Below are positions 1 to 8,098 of a stretch of 40,932 bases of DNA, in pieces (positions within the stretch are counted from its first letter, which is position 1; each line of letters begins with the position of its first letter). Source of the stretch: Eubacterium ramulus ATCC 29099 (lineage in GTDB: Bacteria; Bacillota; Clostridia; Lachnospirales; Lachnospiraceae); NCBI RefSeq assembly GCF_000469345.1, contig NZ_KI271089.1:1-40932 (forward strand). The letters are read 5' to 3'. A program made the position numbers and the translations under genes. The notes under the pieces were generated by a model, which saw only the letters and a list, made by a program, of their open reading frames with translations, made no database searches and was not told the DNA's origin.

Positions 1-1143
1 GGAAGGAGAATTCTTGCTAACTTTTGTTAAAAGTTCCTCACTTACGTGCTCAAGTTCTGTACGAATCTGAATATGCTGCGGACATGCTTCCTCGCATTTT
101 CCACATTTTACGCATTCATTTGCACGTTTCAGGCCGTGACCGCCTACCAGCCAGTTTTCCTGATGTAACGCCATATCTTTATCGCTATACAATGTCAGAG
201 AATTCATCGCTGTAAAGGAACCTGAAATACCAATCTGCATCGGACAGACTTTTGCACAATAGTTACAGGATGTACACGGAATAAGCGAAATCTTGTTCAG
301 TTCTTCCTGTGCCCGTTTTAATATCTGCATCTGAGTATCATTTAATCCATTGAAATTTTTCATATAGGACAGGTTATCTTTCATCTGTTCTACGTTGCTC
401 ATGCCGGATAATACGGTAATTACGCCTTCCAGATTTGCCGCAAAACGAACAGCCCAGGATGCAGCGGATGACTCCGGCTCTGCATCTTTTAATACTTTTA
501 CAACGGATTCCGGAGGAGTTGCAAGCATACCACCCTTTACAGGCTCCATGATGATCACCGGTTTGTCATATTTTCTTGCTACTTCATAACAGCCTCGAGA
601 CTGAATTGCTGAATTCTCCCAGTCTGCATAGTTAATCTGAAGCTGTACAAATTCCATCTCCGGATGTTCTTTTAAAATTGCTTCCAGTTCTTCCGGTGTG
701 GAATGGAAGGAAAATCCTACATGTTTGATCAGTCCTGCTACCTTTTTCTCTGCCACCCAGTTCCACATATCAAATTTATCAAAATACTCAGTTCTAGCCT
801 CACCCAGATTGTGCAGCAGATAAAAATCAAAATATCCGGCACCAGTCTGTTTTAAAGAGACATCAAACTGTGCATATGCTTCTTCTTTTGTCTTGCAGTT
901 GATCCATGCCGCATTTTTTGTTGCAAGCTGGTAGCTTTCACGCGGATAACGCTCTACCAAAGCCTGACGAATTGCATCCTCAGAACCTGCATATGCCCAT
1001 GCGGTATCAAAATAAGTAAATCCTGCATCCATAAACAAATCTACCATTTCTTTGGTCTGCTCAATGTCAATCACACCGTCTGTCTGTGGCAGACGCATCA
1101 GACCAAATCCAAGTTTTCGGATGTCTTCACCTAAATAACTCAT
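1..1143 (-). CDS. Aldo/keto reductase fused to a 2x[4Fe-4S] ferredoxin domain, 3' end cut by window edge
   Basis: The frame is open for 381 codons from the ATG at 1143 to the window edge. An N-terminal AKR barrel is followed by a ferredoxin-like tail. The catalytic tetrad is visible as Asp and Tyr in FDTAWAYAGSED, Lys in ATKNAAW and His in YLLHNL. The tail carries two cysteine clusters, CTSCNYCAKVCP and CVKCGKCEEACP, each able to bind a [4Fe-4S] cluster. The neighbouring paralogue is 392 aa, so only about ten residues should be missing. The family reduces carbonyl compounds; the fused clusters suggest ferredoxin or flavodoxin-linked electron delivery, but the substrate is unknown. An A/G-rich ribosome site (GAAAGGAAAAAAGG) precedes the start. 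A 59-bp gap separates it from the upstream paralogue, which reads the same way. Confidence 0.9.
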   Translation of the reverse strand, partial: MSYLGEDIRKLGFGLMRLPQTDGVIDIEQTKEMVDLFMDAGFTYFDTAWAYAGSEDAIRQALVERYPRESYQLATKNAAWINCKTKEEAYAQFDVSLKQTGAGYFDFYLLHNLGEARTEYFDKFDMWNWVAEKKVAGLIKHVGFSFHSTPEELEAILKEHPEMEFVQLQINYADWENSAIQSRGCYEVARKYDKPVIIMEPVKGGMLATPPESVVKVLKDAEPESSAASWAVRFAANLEGVITVLSGMSNVEQMKDNLSYMKNFNGLNDTQMQILKRAQEELNKISLIPCTSCNYCAKVCPMQIGISGSFTAMNSLTLYSDKDMALHQENWLVGGHGLKRANECVKCGKCEEACPQHIQIRTELEHVSEELLTKVSKNSPS

Positions 1144-1202
1144 AGCCTTTTTTCCTTTCTATTCTGTCAAGCCACCTATAAATGACTTTTTTTGTTACTA
1201 TC

Positions 1203-2381
1203 TTACCACAGCTTAAATAACCGTATCGCCTTCCCTGCCAGCTTATACGTCACATTTTCCAGTTCTTTTGAGGCATGTTTCAGTTCTTCACGAATCGGGA
1301 TCCCCTGCGGACAGTGCTGTTCACATTTGCCACATCCCACACACTGGGAAGCGCTGGTCGGTGTCTGCCGGAAAATCGTACATTGCATATATCCCTTTCG
1401 TGCCGTCTTTTTATTCTCACTGTAAATCAGATTATAAAAACTGAACGTGCCCGGGATATCCACATTTTTCGGACATGGCATACAATATCCGCAGCCGGTG
1501 CAGCCTACTTTCATGCTGTGGTTGATTGCATCCTTTAACTCATTGACAAAGGCAGTTTCTTCCTCTGTAAAAGCTCCTTCCCGGGTTTCTGACGCAATCC
1601 GGCAATTTTCCCGGATCATCTCAATCGAATTCATACCGGAAAGTACCGTTGTGACTTCCGGCTGATTCCAGAGCCAGCGAAATGCCCATTCTGCCGCACT
1701 GCGTCCGGATGGATGTGCAGTCACTTTCTGTTTTGCCTCTTCCGGCAACAGGTTTACCAACTTACCGCCCCGAAGCGGTTCCATGATCATCACCGGAAGT
1801 CCCTTTGACGCAGCATACTGCAATCCTCTTCGTCCTGCCTGACTGTTTTCATCCAGATAATTATACTGGATCATACAAAAATCCCAGTCATAAGCATCGA
1901 CCAATTCACAAAAATCCTTTGTATTTCCATGATAGGAAAAACCGATCCGGTGAATCTCCCCGGATGCTTTCTTCTTTGCAATCCATTCTTCAATGCCAAG
2001 GTCTTTTAATTTTTCCCATGTTTCCAGATTCGTCAGCATGTGCATCAGATAAAAATCAATATAATTTGTCCTCAGTCTGCGCAGCTGCTCCTGAAATGTT
2101 TTTTCCAGGCCTGCTGCGGACTTGATCAGATAATGCGGCAGTTTATCTGCAATGTAAATCTGCTCCCGGCAGTGATTTTTCTCAAAAATCTTTCCCATGG
2201 CTTCTTCACTGCCGCTGTAAATATAAGCGGTATCAAAATAGTTAACACCAAGCTTCATCGCTTCCAAAATCTCGGCTTCTGCTTTTTCCAGATTGATTTT
2301 GCCATTTTCTTTTGTAAAACGCATACAGCCAAAGGCAAGCATGGAAACTGGATTTTTTTCTTTGTCATATCGATATTGCAT
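1203..2381 (-). CDS. Aldo/keto reductase with C-terminal 2x[4Fe-4S] ferredoxin domain
   Basis: A 392-aa cytoplasmic protein. The AKR barrel covers about residues 1-280, with tetrad D50, Y55, K80 and H114 (motifs FDTAYIYSGSE, IADKLPH, YLMHM). A ferredoxin tail has C294/C297/C300/C303 and C347/C350/C353/C357, the classic two-cluster pattern. It is a paralogue of the gene downstream at 1-1143. The start is the ATG at 2381, with TTAGGAG just upstream. It begins only 15 bp after the acyltransferase stop, so the two are probably cotranscribed. The family is a putative oxidoreductase group common in anaerobic Clostridia. The reaction is not known; calling it an electron-transfer-coupled carbonyl reductase is inference. 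Confidence 0.93.
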   Translation of the reverse strand: MQYRYDKEKNPVSMLAFGCMRFTKENGKINLEKAEAEILEAMKLGVNYFDTAYIYSGSEEAMGKIFEKNHCREQIYIADKLPHYLIKSAAGLEKTFQEQLRRLRTNYIDFYLMHMLTNLETWEKLKDLGIEEWIAKKKASGEIHRIGFSYHGNTKDFCELVDAYDWDFCMIQYNYLDENSQAGRRGLQYAASKGLPVMIMEPLRGGKLVNLLPEEAKQKVTAHPSGRSAAEWAFRWLWNQPEVTTVLSGMNSIEMIRENCRIASETREGAFTEEETAFVNELKDAINHSMKVGCTGCGYCMPCPKNVDIPGTFSFYNLIYSENKKTARKGYMQCTIFRQTPTSASQCVGCGKCEQHCPQGIPIREELKHASKELENVTYKLAGKAIRLFKLW

Positions 2382-2396
2382 ATTCGTGCTCCTAAC

Positions 2397-3353
2397 TTAC
2401 TTTTTCCGATTCCCATAATACGGAATCGCAATTTTTCGCAGCAGCCGCTCAAACCCATCCCAGGATAGTCCCAGTGTCAGGCCCACTGAAATCAGCAGCT
2501 GCCATCCGATTTTATTAAATATCATGTCCTTAAACGGCATATACATCAGGATCAGAATGACAATTGTATGCAGCAGATAAATGCTGAGTGTATTTTTTCC
2601 AATTGTCTCAATCACTGGGATCCGTTTCGTTGGTACCCATACAATCAAAATCCAGATCCACAAAAAAGCAATGATCCATGCCAGAATCCGTGTATACCAT
2701 GTATACACACCACCATTAAAACTCTCCGTTCCCCAGAATAACTTTCTTGTACTCACTCTGCTGACCAAAATAAATCCGGCGATGATTCCAACTGCCAGAA
2801 ACATCGTAGCGATTTTAGCTTCTTTCGGATTTCTCTGCTTTCCATAATGAAGGAAGAATCCACCATCTTTTTCATAATATCCGGCAAGAAAAAACGGTAA
2901 AAAGTTCATAATTCTGGACATTGCCATAAAGTTTTCCGTATCCGGATTATAACCGATCACTATGCCAAGCACCATCGATAAAAGCAGATAGGCCACCCGG
3001 TGCCGCTTGTTTTTTGTGTCGAATACCGGCAGCAAAAGCTGATAAATGATCATTGCCATCAGATACCATAATGTCCAGCGCGGTGTAAAAAACTGCATAT
3101 CTATTTTTACCGGATGTCCCCACATGACACTGTCCAGAATGAAATCCAGTAAAAAACGAAGTAATTGAAATACGATATACAATGGAAAAATCCTTGATAA
3201 AATCTTTTTTGGTTCTACTTTTGCAAAATACCCGGATACAAAAATAAAAGCCGGCATATGGAAACTGAAAATAATCTTATAGATAACATCCACTTCCGGC
3301 GTATCCGCAAAAGTACTGATCATATGTCCAAATACTACCAGAAAAATCAGCAA
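2397..3353 (-). CDS. Acyltransferase-3 family membrane protein, irregular 5' end
   Basis: About 318 aa in roughly ten hydrophobic segments, matching the acyltransferase-3 (OatA/NodX-like) family that transfers acyl groups to cell-surface glycans or lipids. The family signature His is in LVVFGHM. The only standard start codon in frame is TTG at 3353, which has no ribosome site at the right distance. The frame stays open upstream as ISIAGERNYHFDNIKA directly before that TTG, and YHFDNIKALLIFLVVFGH is just what this family has at its N-terminus, so the true protein must start upstream. A stop (TGA, 3402-3404) bounds the frame. Either a non-standard start such as ATA is used, or one base has been lost in the G4 run (plus-strand C4 at 3386-3389). 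The leader is short: its promoter sits at 3432-3460. The specific substrate is unknown. Confidence 0.8.
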   Translation of the reverse strand: MLIFLVVFGHMISTFADTPEVDVIYKIIFSFHMPAFIFVSGYFAKVEPKKILSRIFPLYIVFQLLRFLLDFILDSVMWGHPVKIDMQFFTPRWTLWYLMAMIIYQLLLPVFDTKNKRHRVAYLLLSMVLGIVIGYNPDTENFMAMSRIMNFLPFFLAGYYEKDGGFFLHYGKQRNPKEAKIATMFLAVGIIAGFILVSRVSTRKLFWGTESFNGGVYTWYTRILAWIIAFLWIWILIVWVPTKRIPVIETIGKNTLSIYLLHTIVILILMYMPFKDMIFNKIGWQLLISVGLTLGLSWDGFERLLRKIAIPYYGNRKK

Positions 3354-3431
3354 TGCTTTTATGTTGTCAAAATGATAATTCCTCTCCCCAGCTATGCTTA
3401 TTCACCCCTTTTTTATAGTTATCCCGTAGTG

Positions 3432-3460
3432 AGTATACCGTCTTTTTATAAAAACCGCAA
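3432..3460 (-). promoter_or_regulatory. Sigma-A promoter of the acyltransferase/AKR unit
   Basis: Read on the minus strand: TTGCGG (3455-3460), a 17-bp spacer, and TATACT (3432-3437). Near-consensus, and it points into the acyltransferase gene. Predicted transcription starts near 3425, leaving only about 20-30 bases before the likely start region around 3390-3405. Confidence 0.7.
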
Positions 3461-3461
3461 G

Positions 3462-3630
3462 CAAGTTCAAGAAGTATCGCCCGCAAGCGGATTTACTTTT
3501 CTGTCCCCTTATGTTTATCCCTTCTTGAAGTAAGTTCAAGAAGTATCGCCCGCAAGCGAATTCACTTTTCTGTCCCCTTATGTTTATTCCTTCTTGAAAC
3601 AAGTTCAAGAAGTATCGCCCGCTAGCGGGC
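3462..3630. repeat. 69-bp tandem repeat, about 2.4 copies
   Basis: The phrase AAGTTCAAGAAGTATCGCCC begins at 3463, 3532 and 3601, an exact 69-bp period. Units 1 and 2 are full length and differ at only a few bases; unit 3 stops after the GCCCGC core. At each junction TTCTTGAA and TTCAAGAA face each other, so the array can fold into hairpins. The last unit ends in the perfect palindrome GCCCGCTAGCGGGC (3617-3630). It lies between two divergent transcription units, next to the CIRCE operator. No protein family is encoded. Function unknown. Confidence 0.9.
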
Positions 3631-3634
3631 TCTG

Positions 3635-3661
3635 TTAGCACTCATTTTTAAAGAGTGCTAA
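3635..3661 (+). promoter_or_regulatory. CIRCE operator (HrcA binding site) upstream of htpG
   Basis: TTAGCACTC (3635-3643), a 9-bp spacer, then GAGTGCTAA (3653-3661): an exact match to the CIRCE inverted repeat. HrcA repressor binds this in Firmicutes and releases it on heat shock, typically at groESL and hrcA-grpE-dnaK. Here it lies 7 bp upstream of the -35 box of htpG, so HrcA control of htpG is the direct reading. Confidence 0.95.
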
Positions 3662-3668
3662 TTTTCTA

Positions 3669-3697
3669 TTGACTTTTCATTTTTCGAGTATTATAGT
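3669..3697 (+). promoter_or_regulatory. htpG promoter
   Basis: TTGACT (3669-3674), 17-bp spacer, TATAGT (3692-3697). A strong sigma-A match directly after the CIRCE operator. Predicted transcription start near 3704, giving a leader of about 90 bases, AT-rich, before the ATG at 3797. Confidence 0.8.
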
Positions 3698-3796
3698 GTA
3701 CTTATGCTTTCAGAAGTCCCTCTTTTCATCAGGATTTTTGAATCAAAAACGTTAATTTTTCAAAAATATTTATAAAAAGAAACAGGAGTGATAAGT

Positions 3797-5854
3797 ATGA
3801 GTAACAAACACGGAAGTCTTTCCATTAACAGTGACAACATTTTTCCGATCATCAAAAAATGGCTCTATTCTGACCACGACATCTTCTATCGTGAGCTTGT
3901 ATCCAATGGCTGTGATGCCATCACAAAACTGAAAAAACTTGATATGATGGGTGAATACACACTGCCGGATGATTACGAGGCAAAAGTAGAAGTACGTGTC
4001 AACCCGACAGAAAAAACATTAAAATTTATCGATAACGGTCTTGGTATGACTGCCGATGAAGTAGAAGAATATATTAACCAGATCGCATTTTCCGGAGCAA
4101 CTGATTTCCTTGAGAAATACAAAGACAAATCCAACGATGATCAGATCATCGGTCATTTCGGACTTGGTTTCTACTCTGCATTCATGGTAGCTGATGAGGT
4201 TCATATCGATACCCTTTCCTATCAGGATGGTGCCACACCGGTTCACTGGGAATGTGACGGCGGTACAGAATTTGATATGAAAGACGGCAGCAAAACAACG
4301 GTCGGCACTGAGATCACCTTATTCTTAAATGAGGATTGTCTGGAGTTTGCCAACGAATACCGTGCAAGAGAAGTACTGACAAAATACTGCTCTTTCATGC
4401 CGACAGAGATTTATCTCGTAAATGAAACTGCAGAACCGGAATATGAAACCATTCTTCCGGAAGAGAAAACTGACAAAGATACCGTCATTGAGACAATTAT
4501 CGAAGAAGCCAAAACAGAGGAAAAAGAAAACGAGAACGGCGAAAAAGAGGTCGTAGAAGTATCTCCGCGTACCGAGAAATTAAAAATCTTAAAACGTCCG
4601 GTTCCGATCAACGATCCGCATCCACTCTGGACAAAGCATCCAAATGAGTGCACAGATGAGGACTACAAAGAATTTTACCGCAATGTATTCCATGATTACA
4701 AAGAGCCATTATTCTGGATTCATCTGAACATGGATTATCCGTTCAATTTAAAAGGTATCCTTTACTTCCCGAAGATCAATACGGAGTATGATTCCATTGA
4801 AGGTACCATTAAGCTGTATAACAACCAGGTATTTATCGCAGACAACATCAAAGAGGTTATTCCGGAATTTCTGATGCTCTTAAAGGGTGTCATTGACTGC
4901 CCGGATCTGCCGCTGAACGTATCCAGAAGTGCTCTGCAGAATGATGGATTTGTAAAGAAAATCTCCGAGTACATCACCAAGAAAGTGGCTGACAAGCTCA
5001 CAGGAATGTGCAAGACAGATAAAGAAAGCTATGAAAAATACTGGGATGACATCAGCCCGTTCATCAAATTCGGCTGTTTAAAAGATGAGAAATTCTGTGA
5101 CCGTATGAACGACTACATCCTCTTCAAGGATATCAATGACAAATACATGACGCTTCCGGAACTTTTAAAAGAGAAAGAAGAAAAAGAAGCGGAATCAAAA
5201 GATGAAAATACCGATGATAATGCTGATAATACAGATGAGCAGAAAGATACCCGTGAGACCATCTACTATGTAACAGATAAGAACCAGCAAGGTCAGTACA
5301 TCCGTATGTTTAAAGAGTCTGACATGAACGCTGTTATCCTCGATCACAACATCGATACTTCCTTCATCACTCAGTTAGAGCAGCGGAATCAAAATTACAA
5401 ATTCATGCGTATCGATGCTGATGTAACAGATGCCCTGAAAGAAGAAGTATCCGAGGAAGAGATGAAATCTGCTCTGGATACACTGACAGAGACATTCCGC
5501 GCCGCCCTCGGCAAAGAGAATCTGGATGTAAAAGTAGAAAAATTAAAAGACGCTTCTATCTCATCCATGATCACCCTTTCCGAAGAAGGACGCCGTATGC
5601 AGGATATGATGAAGATGTACAATATGTACGGCATGGATCCATCCATGTTCGGTGGTAACGAGACGTTGATTCTGAACGTCAACAACAAACTGGTGCAGTA
5701 CATCCTTGATCACAAAAATGGCGAGCATGTACCGATGTTCTGCAAACAGCTGTATGATCTGGCACTGCTGTCCAACCAGCCGCTTTCACCGGAAGCTATG
5801 ACAGCTTTCATTAACCGAAGCAATGAGGTTATGATGATTCTGGCTGACAAATAG
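3797..5854 (+). CDS. htpG: Chaperone HtpG (Hsp90 family)
   Basis: A 685-aa cytoplasmic Hsp90. The N-terminal GHKL ATPase domain shows E33/N37/D40 (ELVSNGCDA), DNGLGM (79-84) and GHFGLGFYSAF (119-129). The middle domain is recognised by LYNNQVFI and the conserved NVSRSALQ stretch; the C-terminal dimerisation domain ends with a run rich in Met and Gly. Two acidic, Lys/Glu-rich linkers (around residues 225-260 and 460-490) make it longer than the usual 620-640 aa. The ATG at 3797 is chosen because AGGAG (3784-3788) lies 8 bp upstream; an in-frame GTG at 3788 overlaps that site. It is monocistronic, ended by a hairpin at 5907-5930, and sits behind a CIRCE operator, so heat-shock control by HrcA is expected. 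Confidence 0.97.
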   Translation: MSNKHGSLSINSDNIFPIIKKWLYSDHDIFYRELVSNGCDAITKLKKLDMMGEYTLPDDYEAKVEVRVNPTEKTLKFIDNGLGMTADEVEEYINQIAFSGATDFLEKYKDKSNDDQIIGHFGLGFYSAFMVADEVHIDTLSYQDGATPVHWECDGGTEFDMKDGSKTTVGTEITLFLNEDCLEFANEYRAREVLTKYCSFMPTEIYLVNETAEPEYETILPEEKTDKDTVIETIIEEAKTEEKENENGEKEVVEVSPRTEKLKILKRPVPINDPHPLWTKHPNECTDEDYKEFYRNVFHDYKEPLFWIHLNMDYPFNLKGILYFPKINTEYDSIEGTIKLYNNQVFIADNIKEVIPEFLMLLKGVIDCPDLPLNVSRSALQNDGFVKKISEYITKKVADKLTGMCKTDKESYEKYWDDISPFIKFGCLKDEKFCDRMNDYILFKDINDKYMTLPELLKEKEEKEAESKDENTDDNADNTDEQKDTRETIYYVTDKNQQGQYIRMFKESDMNAVILDHNIDTSFITQLEQRNQNYKFMRIDADVTDALKEEVSEEEMKSALDTLTETFRAALGKENLDVKVEKLKDASISSMITLSEEGRRMQDMMKMYNMYGMDPSMFGGNETLILNVNNKLVQYILDHKNGEHVPMFCKQLYDLALLSNQPLSPEAMTAFINRSNEVMMILADK

Positions 5855-5905
5855 TCATTGACAGCATTTTATAAAATTTCATAAAAACCTATAAAAATGT
5901 AAATA

Positions 5906-5936
5906 GCCCCCGTATTTTTAAATACGGGGGGTCTTT
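5906..5936. terminator. Bidirectional intrinsic terminator between htpG and the lipoprotein gene
   Basis: CCCCCGTATT (5907-5916) pairs perfectly with AATACGGGGG (5921-5930) around a 4-base loop. T-rich sequence follows on the plus strand (GTCTTTATAT), and AT-rich sequence flanks the other side. The two genes converge here. Confidence 0.85.
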
Positions 5937-6023
5937 ATATTTGTTAAACTAGGTCTATCTTTTTCTAAACTTACTCTTTATAAAACAATTCCATGCCATT
6001 TTCAGAGTACATTCCTGGCTCAT

Positions 6024-7013
6024 TTACTCTTTCGCGGAAAAATACTGCTGATATACTTCCATAAAGGATGCACTCTCAAGCTTCAATGAAGTATCCACTG
6101 TCACTTCTGACCAGACATCCTGATTTTCTTTGGAACTGAGCTGACTCATATAATCGGCATAAGTATCTGTCACCGCATCGGACATCCGCTTCTCCAGCAC
6201 ATCCATCTTGTGTGCCTCAGTCAGTTCTGCATCAAATGCACTGCTGCAATAAAAAATGTAATAGCCGCCGTCAATCTCAATGATATTTGAAACACCGCCA
6301 TCTGTCAGTGCAAAAAGCTGCTGTGACACATCATCGGAAAATGTCGTGCGGTTCACATTGATATCTACGGTATCCGCTTCATTCGCTGTCTGAGCCAGCG
6401 ATTCAAAATCTGCTCCTGCCTGAAGCTGTGCCATATAATCCTGTGCTTTTGCCGCATCTGCAGTATAAATCTGCTTGAATTTCATCACACGGGCCTCATC
6501 ATCGCTGACTTCCTGATTCACTTCTTTCTTTAAAGTCTCATACAGTTTTTCTGCCAGCACATAACGCTCATATAATTTTTTTGCCTTTTTTTCACTGAGT
6601 CCGATATAATCCCGCTCCGTATCCTCCAGACCGTCCAGATAGGTCCTGGCTGCTTCTGCTACTTTTTTCTGTTCATCCTCAGATAAGGTCACACCCTTTT
6701 CAGAAGCGATCACATCCAACGTATAAACCTGTGCCATCTGTGCTAAGGTCAGATCTTTGATATAATCTTCCAGACTCTGCTCCTGGCCGTAATCATGCTC
6801 CCACATATCAATGCCGTACAGATTGCTGTATTCCTTCTGATAATTCATCAGAATTGCCCGGGCATCTTCCCGACTGCAGCTTTCTTTTCCTACTTTGAAA
6901 ACCGGTTTTTCCAGAATGGTACTCACAGGATTACTGCATCCACCCAGGAATGCTGTACCCAACAGAATACCGGCCAGAACACCTGCTGTATTTCTTTTCA
7001 TTTTACTCTTCAA
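6024..7013 (-). CDS. Parvulin-like (PrsA/SurA-type) foldase lipoprotein
   Basis: A 329-aa exported lipoprotein. The signal peptide ends in the lipobox FLGGC, with the lipidated Cys at residue 26. A helical SurA_N/PrsA-like arm follows, then a region resembling a peptidyl-prolyl isomerase domain (MKFKQIYT through GGYYIFYC) and a helical tail. PrsA-type proteins sit on the outer face of the membrane and help secreted proteins fold; this one may serve the large secreted proteins this genome encodes. The TTG at 7013 is chosen as start because AAGGAG lies 9 bp upstream; longer in-frame starts lack such a site, and an ATG follows four codons later. The isomerase core is divergent, so catalytic activity is uncertain and a pure chaperone role is possible. 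Confidence 0.85.
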   Translation of the reverse strand: MKSKMKRNTAGVLAGILLGTAFLGGCSNPVSTILEKPVFKVGKESCSREDARAILMNYQKEYSNLYGIDMWEHDYGQEQSLEDYIKDLTLAQMAQVYTLDVIASEKGVTLSEDEQKKVAEAARTYLDGLEDTERDYIGLSEKKAKKLYERYVLAEKLYETLKKEVNQEVSDDEARVMKFKQIYTADAAKAQDYMAQLQAGADFESLAQTANEADTVDINVNRTTFSDDVSQQLFALTDGGVSNIIEIDGGYYIFYCSSAFDAELTEAHKMDVLEKRMSDAVTDTYADYMSQLSSKENQDVWSEVTVDTSLKLESASFMEVYQQYFSAKE

Positions 7014-7135
7014 TCTATTATTCTCCTTGTTTCTGATATCCTGTTCCAGAATATCCGTAGCATGCCACTTCCCCACCGTTTCGTACTCTACGCACTTGAA
7101 GCAGGGGAATGCTCATTCTGCGTTCAGAATGTTTT

Positions 7136-7399
7136 TCAGGCATCCACCACCAGATATCGTCCATCCGGTAGCTTGAATACTTCATCCGCCTGCTCCAGCT
7201 CTTCTTTGCTCATACCGGAGATATCAGCTCCGCTCTCGTCAAAATATTCCCGTACTTCTTTCATATTTTTGCAAACAGCAGCCATGCACATATCCAGAAA
7301 ATCTTCTGCTTCCTCCGGTGTCTCTGCTACTTTCTCCGGAAATAATTTTAACTGATCTCTCAAAAATGTCTCAATACATACTTTGTCATATTCGCTCAT
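7136..7399 (-). CDS. Small conserved acidic protein of unknown function
   Basis: 87 aa, acidic and predicted soluble, with no signal peptide. I do not recognise a named family. The first 60 residues look helical (FLRDQLKLFPEKVAETPEEAEDFLDMC), and the C-terminus ends in the strand-like KLPDGRYLVVDA. The start is the ATG at 7399 with GGAGAAAGAC just upstream. It has its own strong promoter at 7449-7477, after maf, and lies 122 bp ahead of the lipoprotein gene. Function cannot be assigned. Confidence 0.8.
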   Translation of the reverse strand: MSEYDKVCIETFLRDQLKLFPEKVAETPEEAEDFLDMCMAAVCKNMKEVREYFDESGADISGMSKEELEQADEVFKLPDGRYLVVDA

Positions 7400-7448
7400 T
7401 GTCTTTCTCCATTCACTTTAATTTAAGAATGTCCACTGCATTGTTTTT

Positions 7449-7477
7449 AATATACCATTTATCGCTTTTTCCCGCAA
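7449..7477 (-). promoter_or_regulatory. Promoter for the 87-aa gene and lipoprotein
   Basis: Minus strand: TTGCGG (7472-7477), 17-bp spacer, TATATT (7449-7454), in the 104-bp gap between maf and the 87-aa gene. It would let the last two genes be expressed apart from addBA-maf. Confidence 0.65.
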
Positions 7478-7503
7478 CAACTGATGCAAGAATTGCCTCG
7501 CCA

Positions 7504-8064
7504 TTATTTCTGTAATTCATGATACAGACGTGCAATTGGCAGTCCCACCACGTTATTGTAATCACCGTGAATTTCACGGACGTACAGACCACCGATGCCC
7601 TGAATTCCATAAGAACCGGCCTTGTCCATCGGTTCCCCGGTAGCCACATATTTTGTTATTTCTTCTTCCGTCATCGGATAAAAAACCACATCCGTTTTTT
7701 CGTAAAAGCAACGGATTTCTTCGCTGCCATTTCCTTTTTTCCAGATGCATACACCGGTGTATACCTGATGACGATGATTCTGAAGCATGCCAAGCATCCG
7801 CTTTGCATCTTCCTCATCCTTGGGTTTTCCCAGAATCTTCTGGTCATATACCACGATGGTATCTGCGCCAAGGATCCATGCGTCACCTTCTGTTTTTCCT
7901 GCAATATCTGCCGCTTTCTGCTGTGCCAGCTGCATAACCGCAAGCTCCGGCAAATGCTCAGTGATTTTTTCTTCTCCCTGTGACGGGCATACTTCAAATT
8001 CTACGCCCAATTGAGACAACAGTTCCCGGCGTCTCGGGGAAGCAGATGCTAAAATGATTCTCAT
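7504..8064 (-). CDS. maf: Maf/YhdE-type nucleotide pyrophosphatase
   Basis: A 186-aa cytosolic enzyme. Maf proteins hydrolyse dTTP, UTP or modified nucleoside triphosphates to monophosphate and pyrophosphate, and overproduction affects septum formation. The signature ILASASPRRREL opens the protein; GADTIVV and GKP follow, with YGIQG and VVGLP near the end, all family hallmarks. The ATG at 8064 is preferred over one eight codons upstream because GGAG stands 9 bp before it and the family starts at this point. It begins 34 bp after the addA stop in the same direction, so it is probably part of the addBA transcript. Confidence 0.95.
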   Translation of the reverse strand: MRIILASASPRRRELLSQLGVEFEVCPSQGEEKITEHLPELAVMQLAQQKAADIAGKTEGDAWILGADTIVVYDQKILGKPKDEEDAKRMLGMLQNHRHQVYTGVCIWKKGNGSEEIRCFYEKTDVVFYPMTEEEITKYVATGEPMDKAGSYGIQGIGGLYVREIHGDYNNVVGLPIARLYHELQK

Positions 8065-8098
8065 TTCTTTTTTCTCCAGTTCTTTCATATTTGTCCAT

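Noticed and set aside
3462-3630. Possible CRISPR array
   Set aside because: The whole 69-bp unit is conserved, so there are no unique spacers, and there are no cas genes.
3402-3641. 79-residue minus-strand open frame made of repeated LNLFQEGINIRGQKS-like units
   Set aside because: It arises because the 69-bp repeat is a multiple of three. It contains the acyltransferase promoter and resembles no protein family.
3788-3796. GTG start for htpG three codons upstream
   Set aside because: It overlaps the AGGAG ribosome site; the ATG at 3797 is correctly spaced.
7114-7136. 7-bp hairpin CATTCTG/CAGAATG with T5 on the plus strand
   Set aside because: The T-run is on the strand opposite to the flanking genes and at the 87-aa gene's stop, so a terminator role for those genes is not supported.
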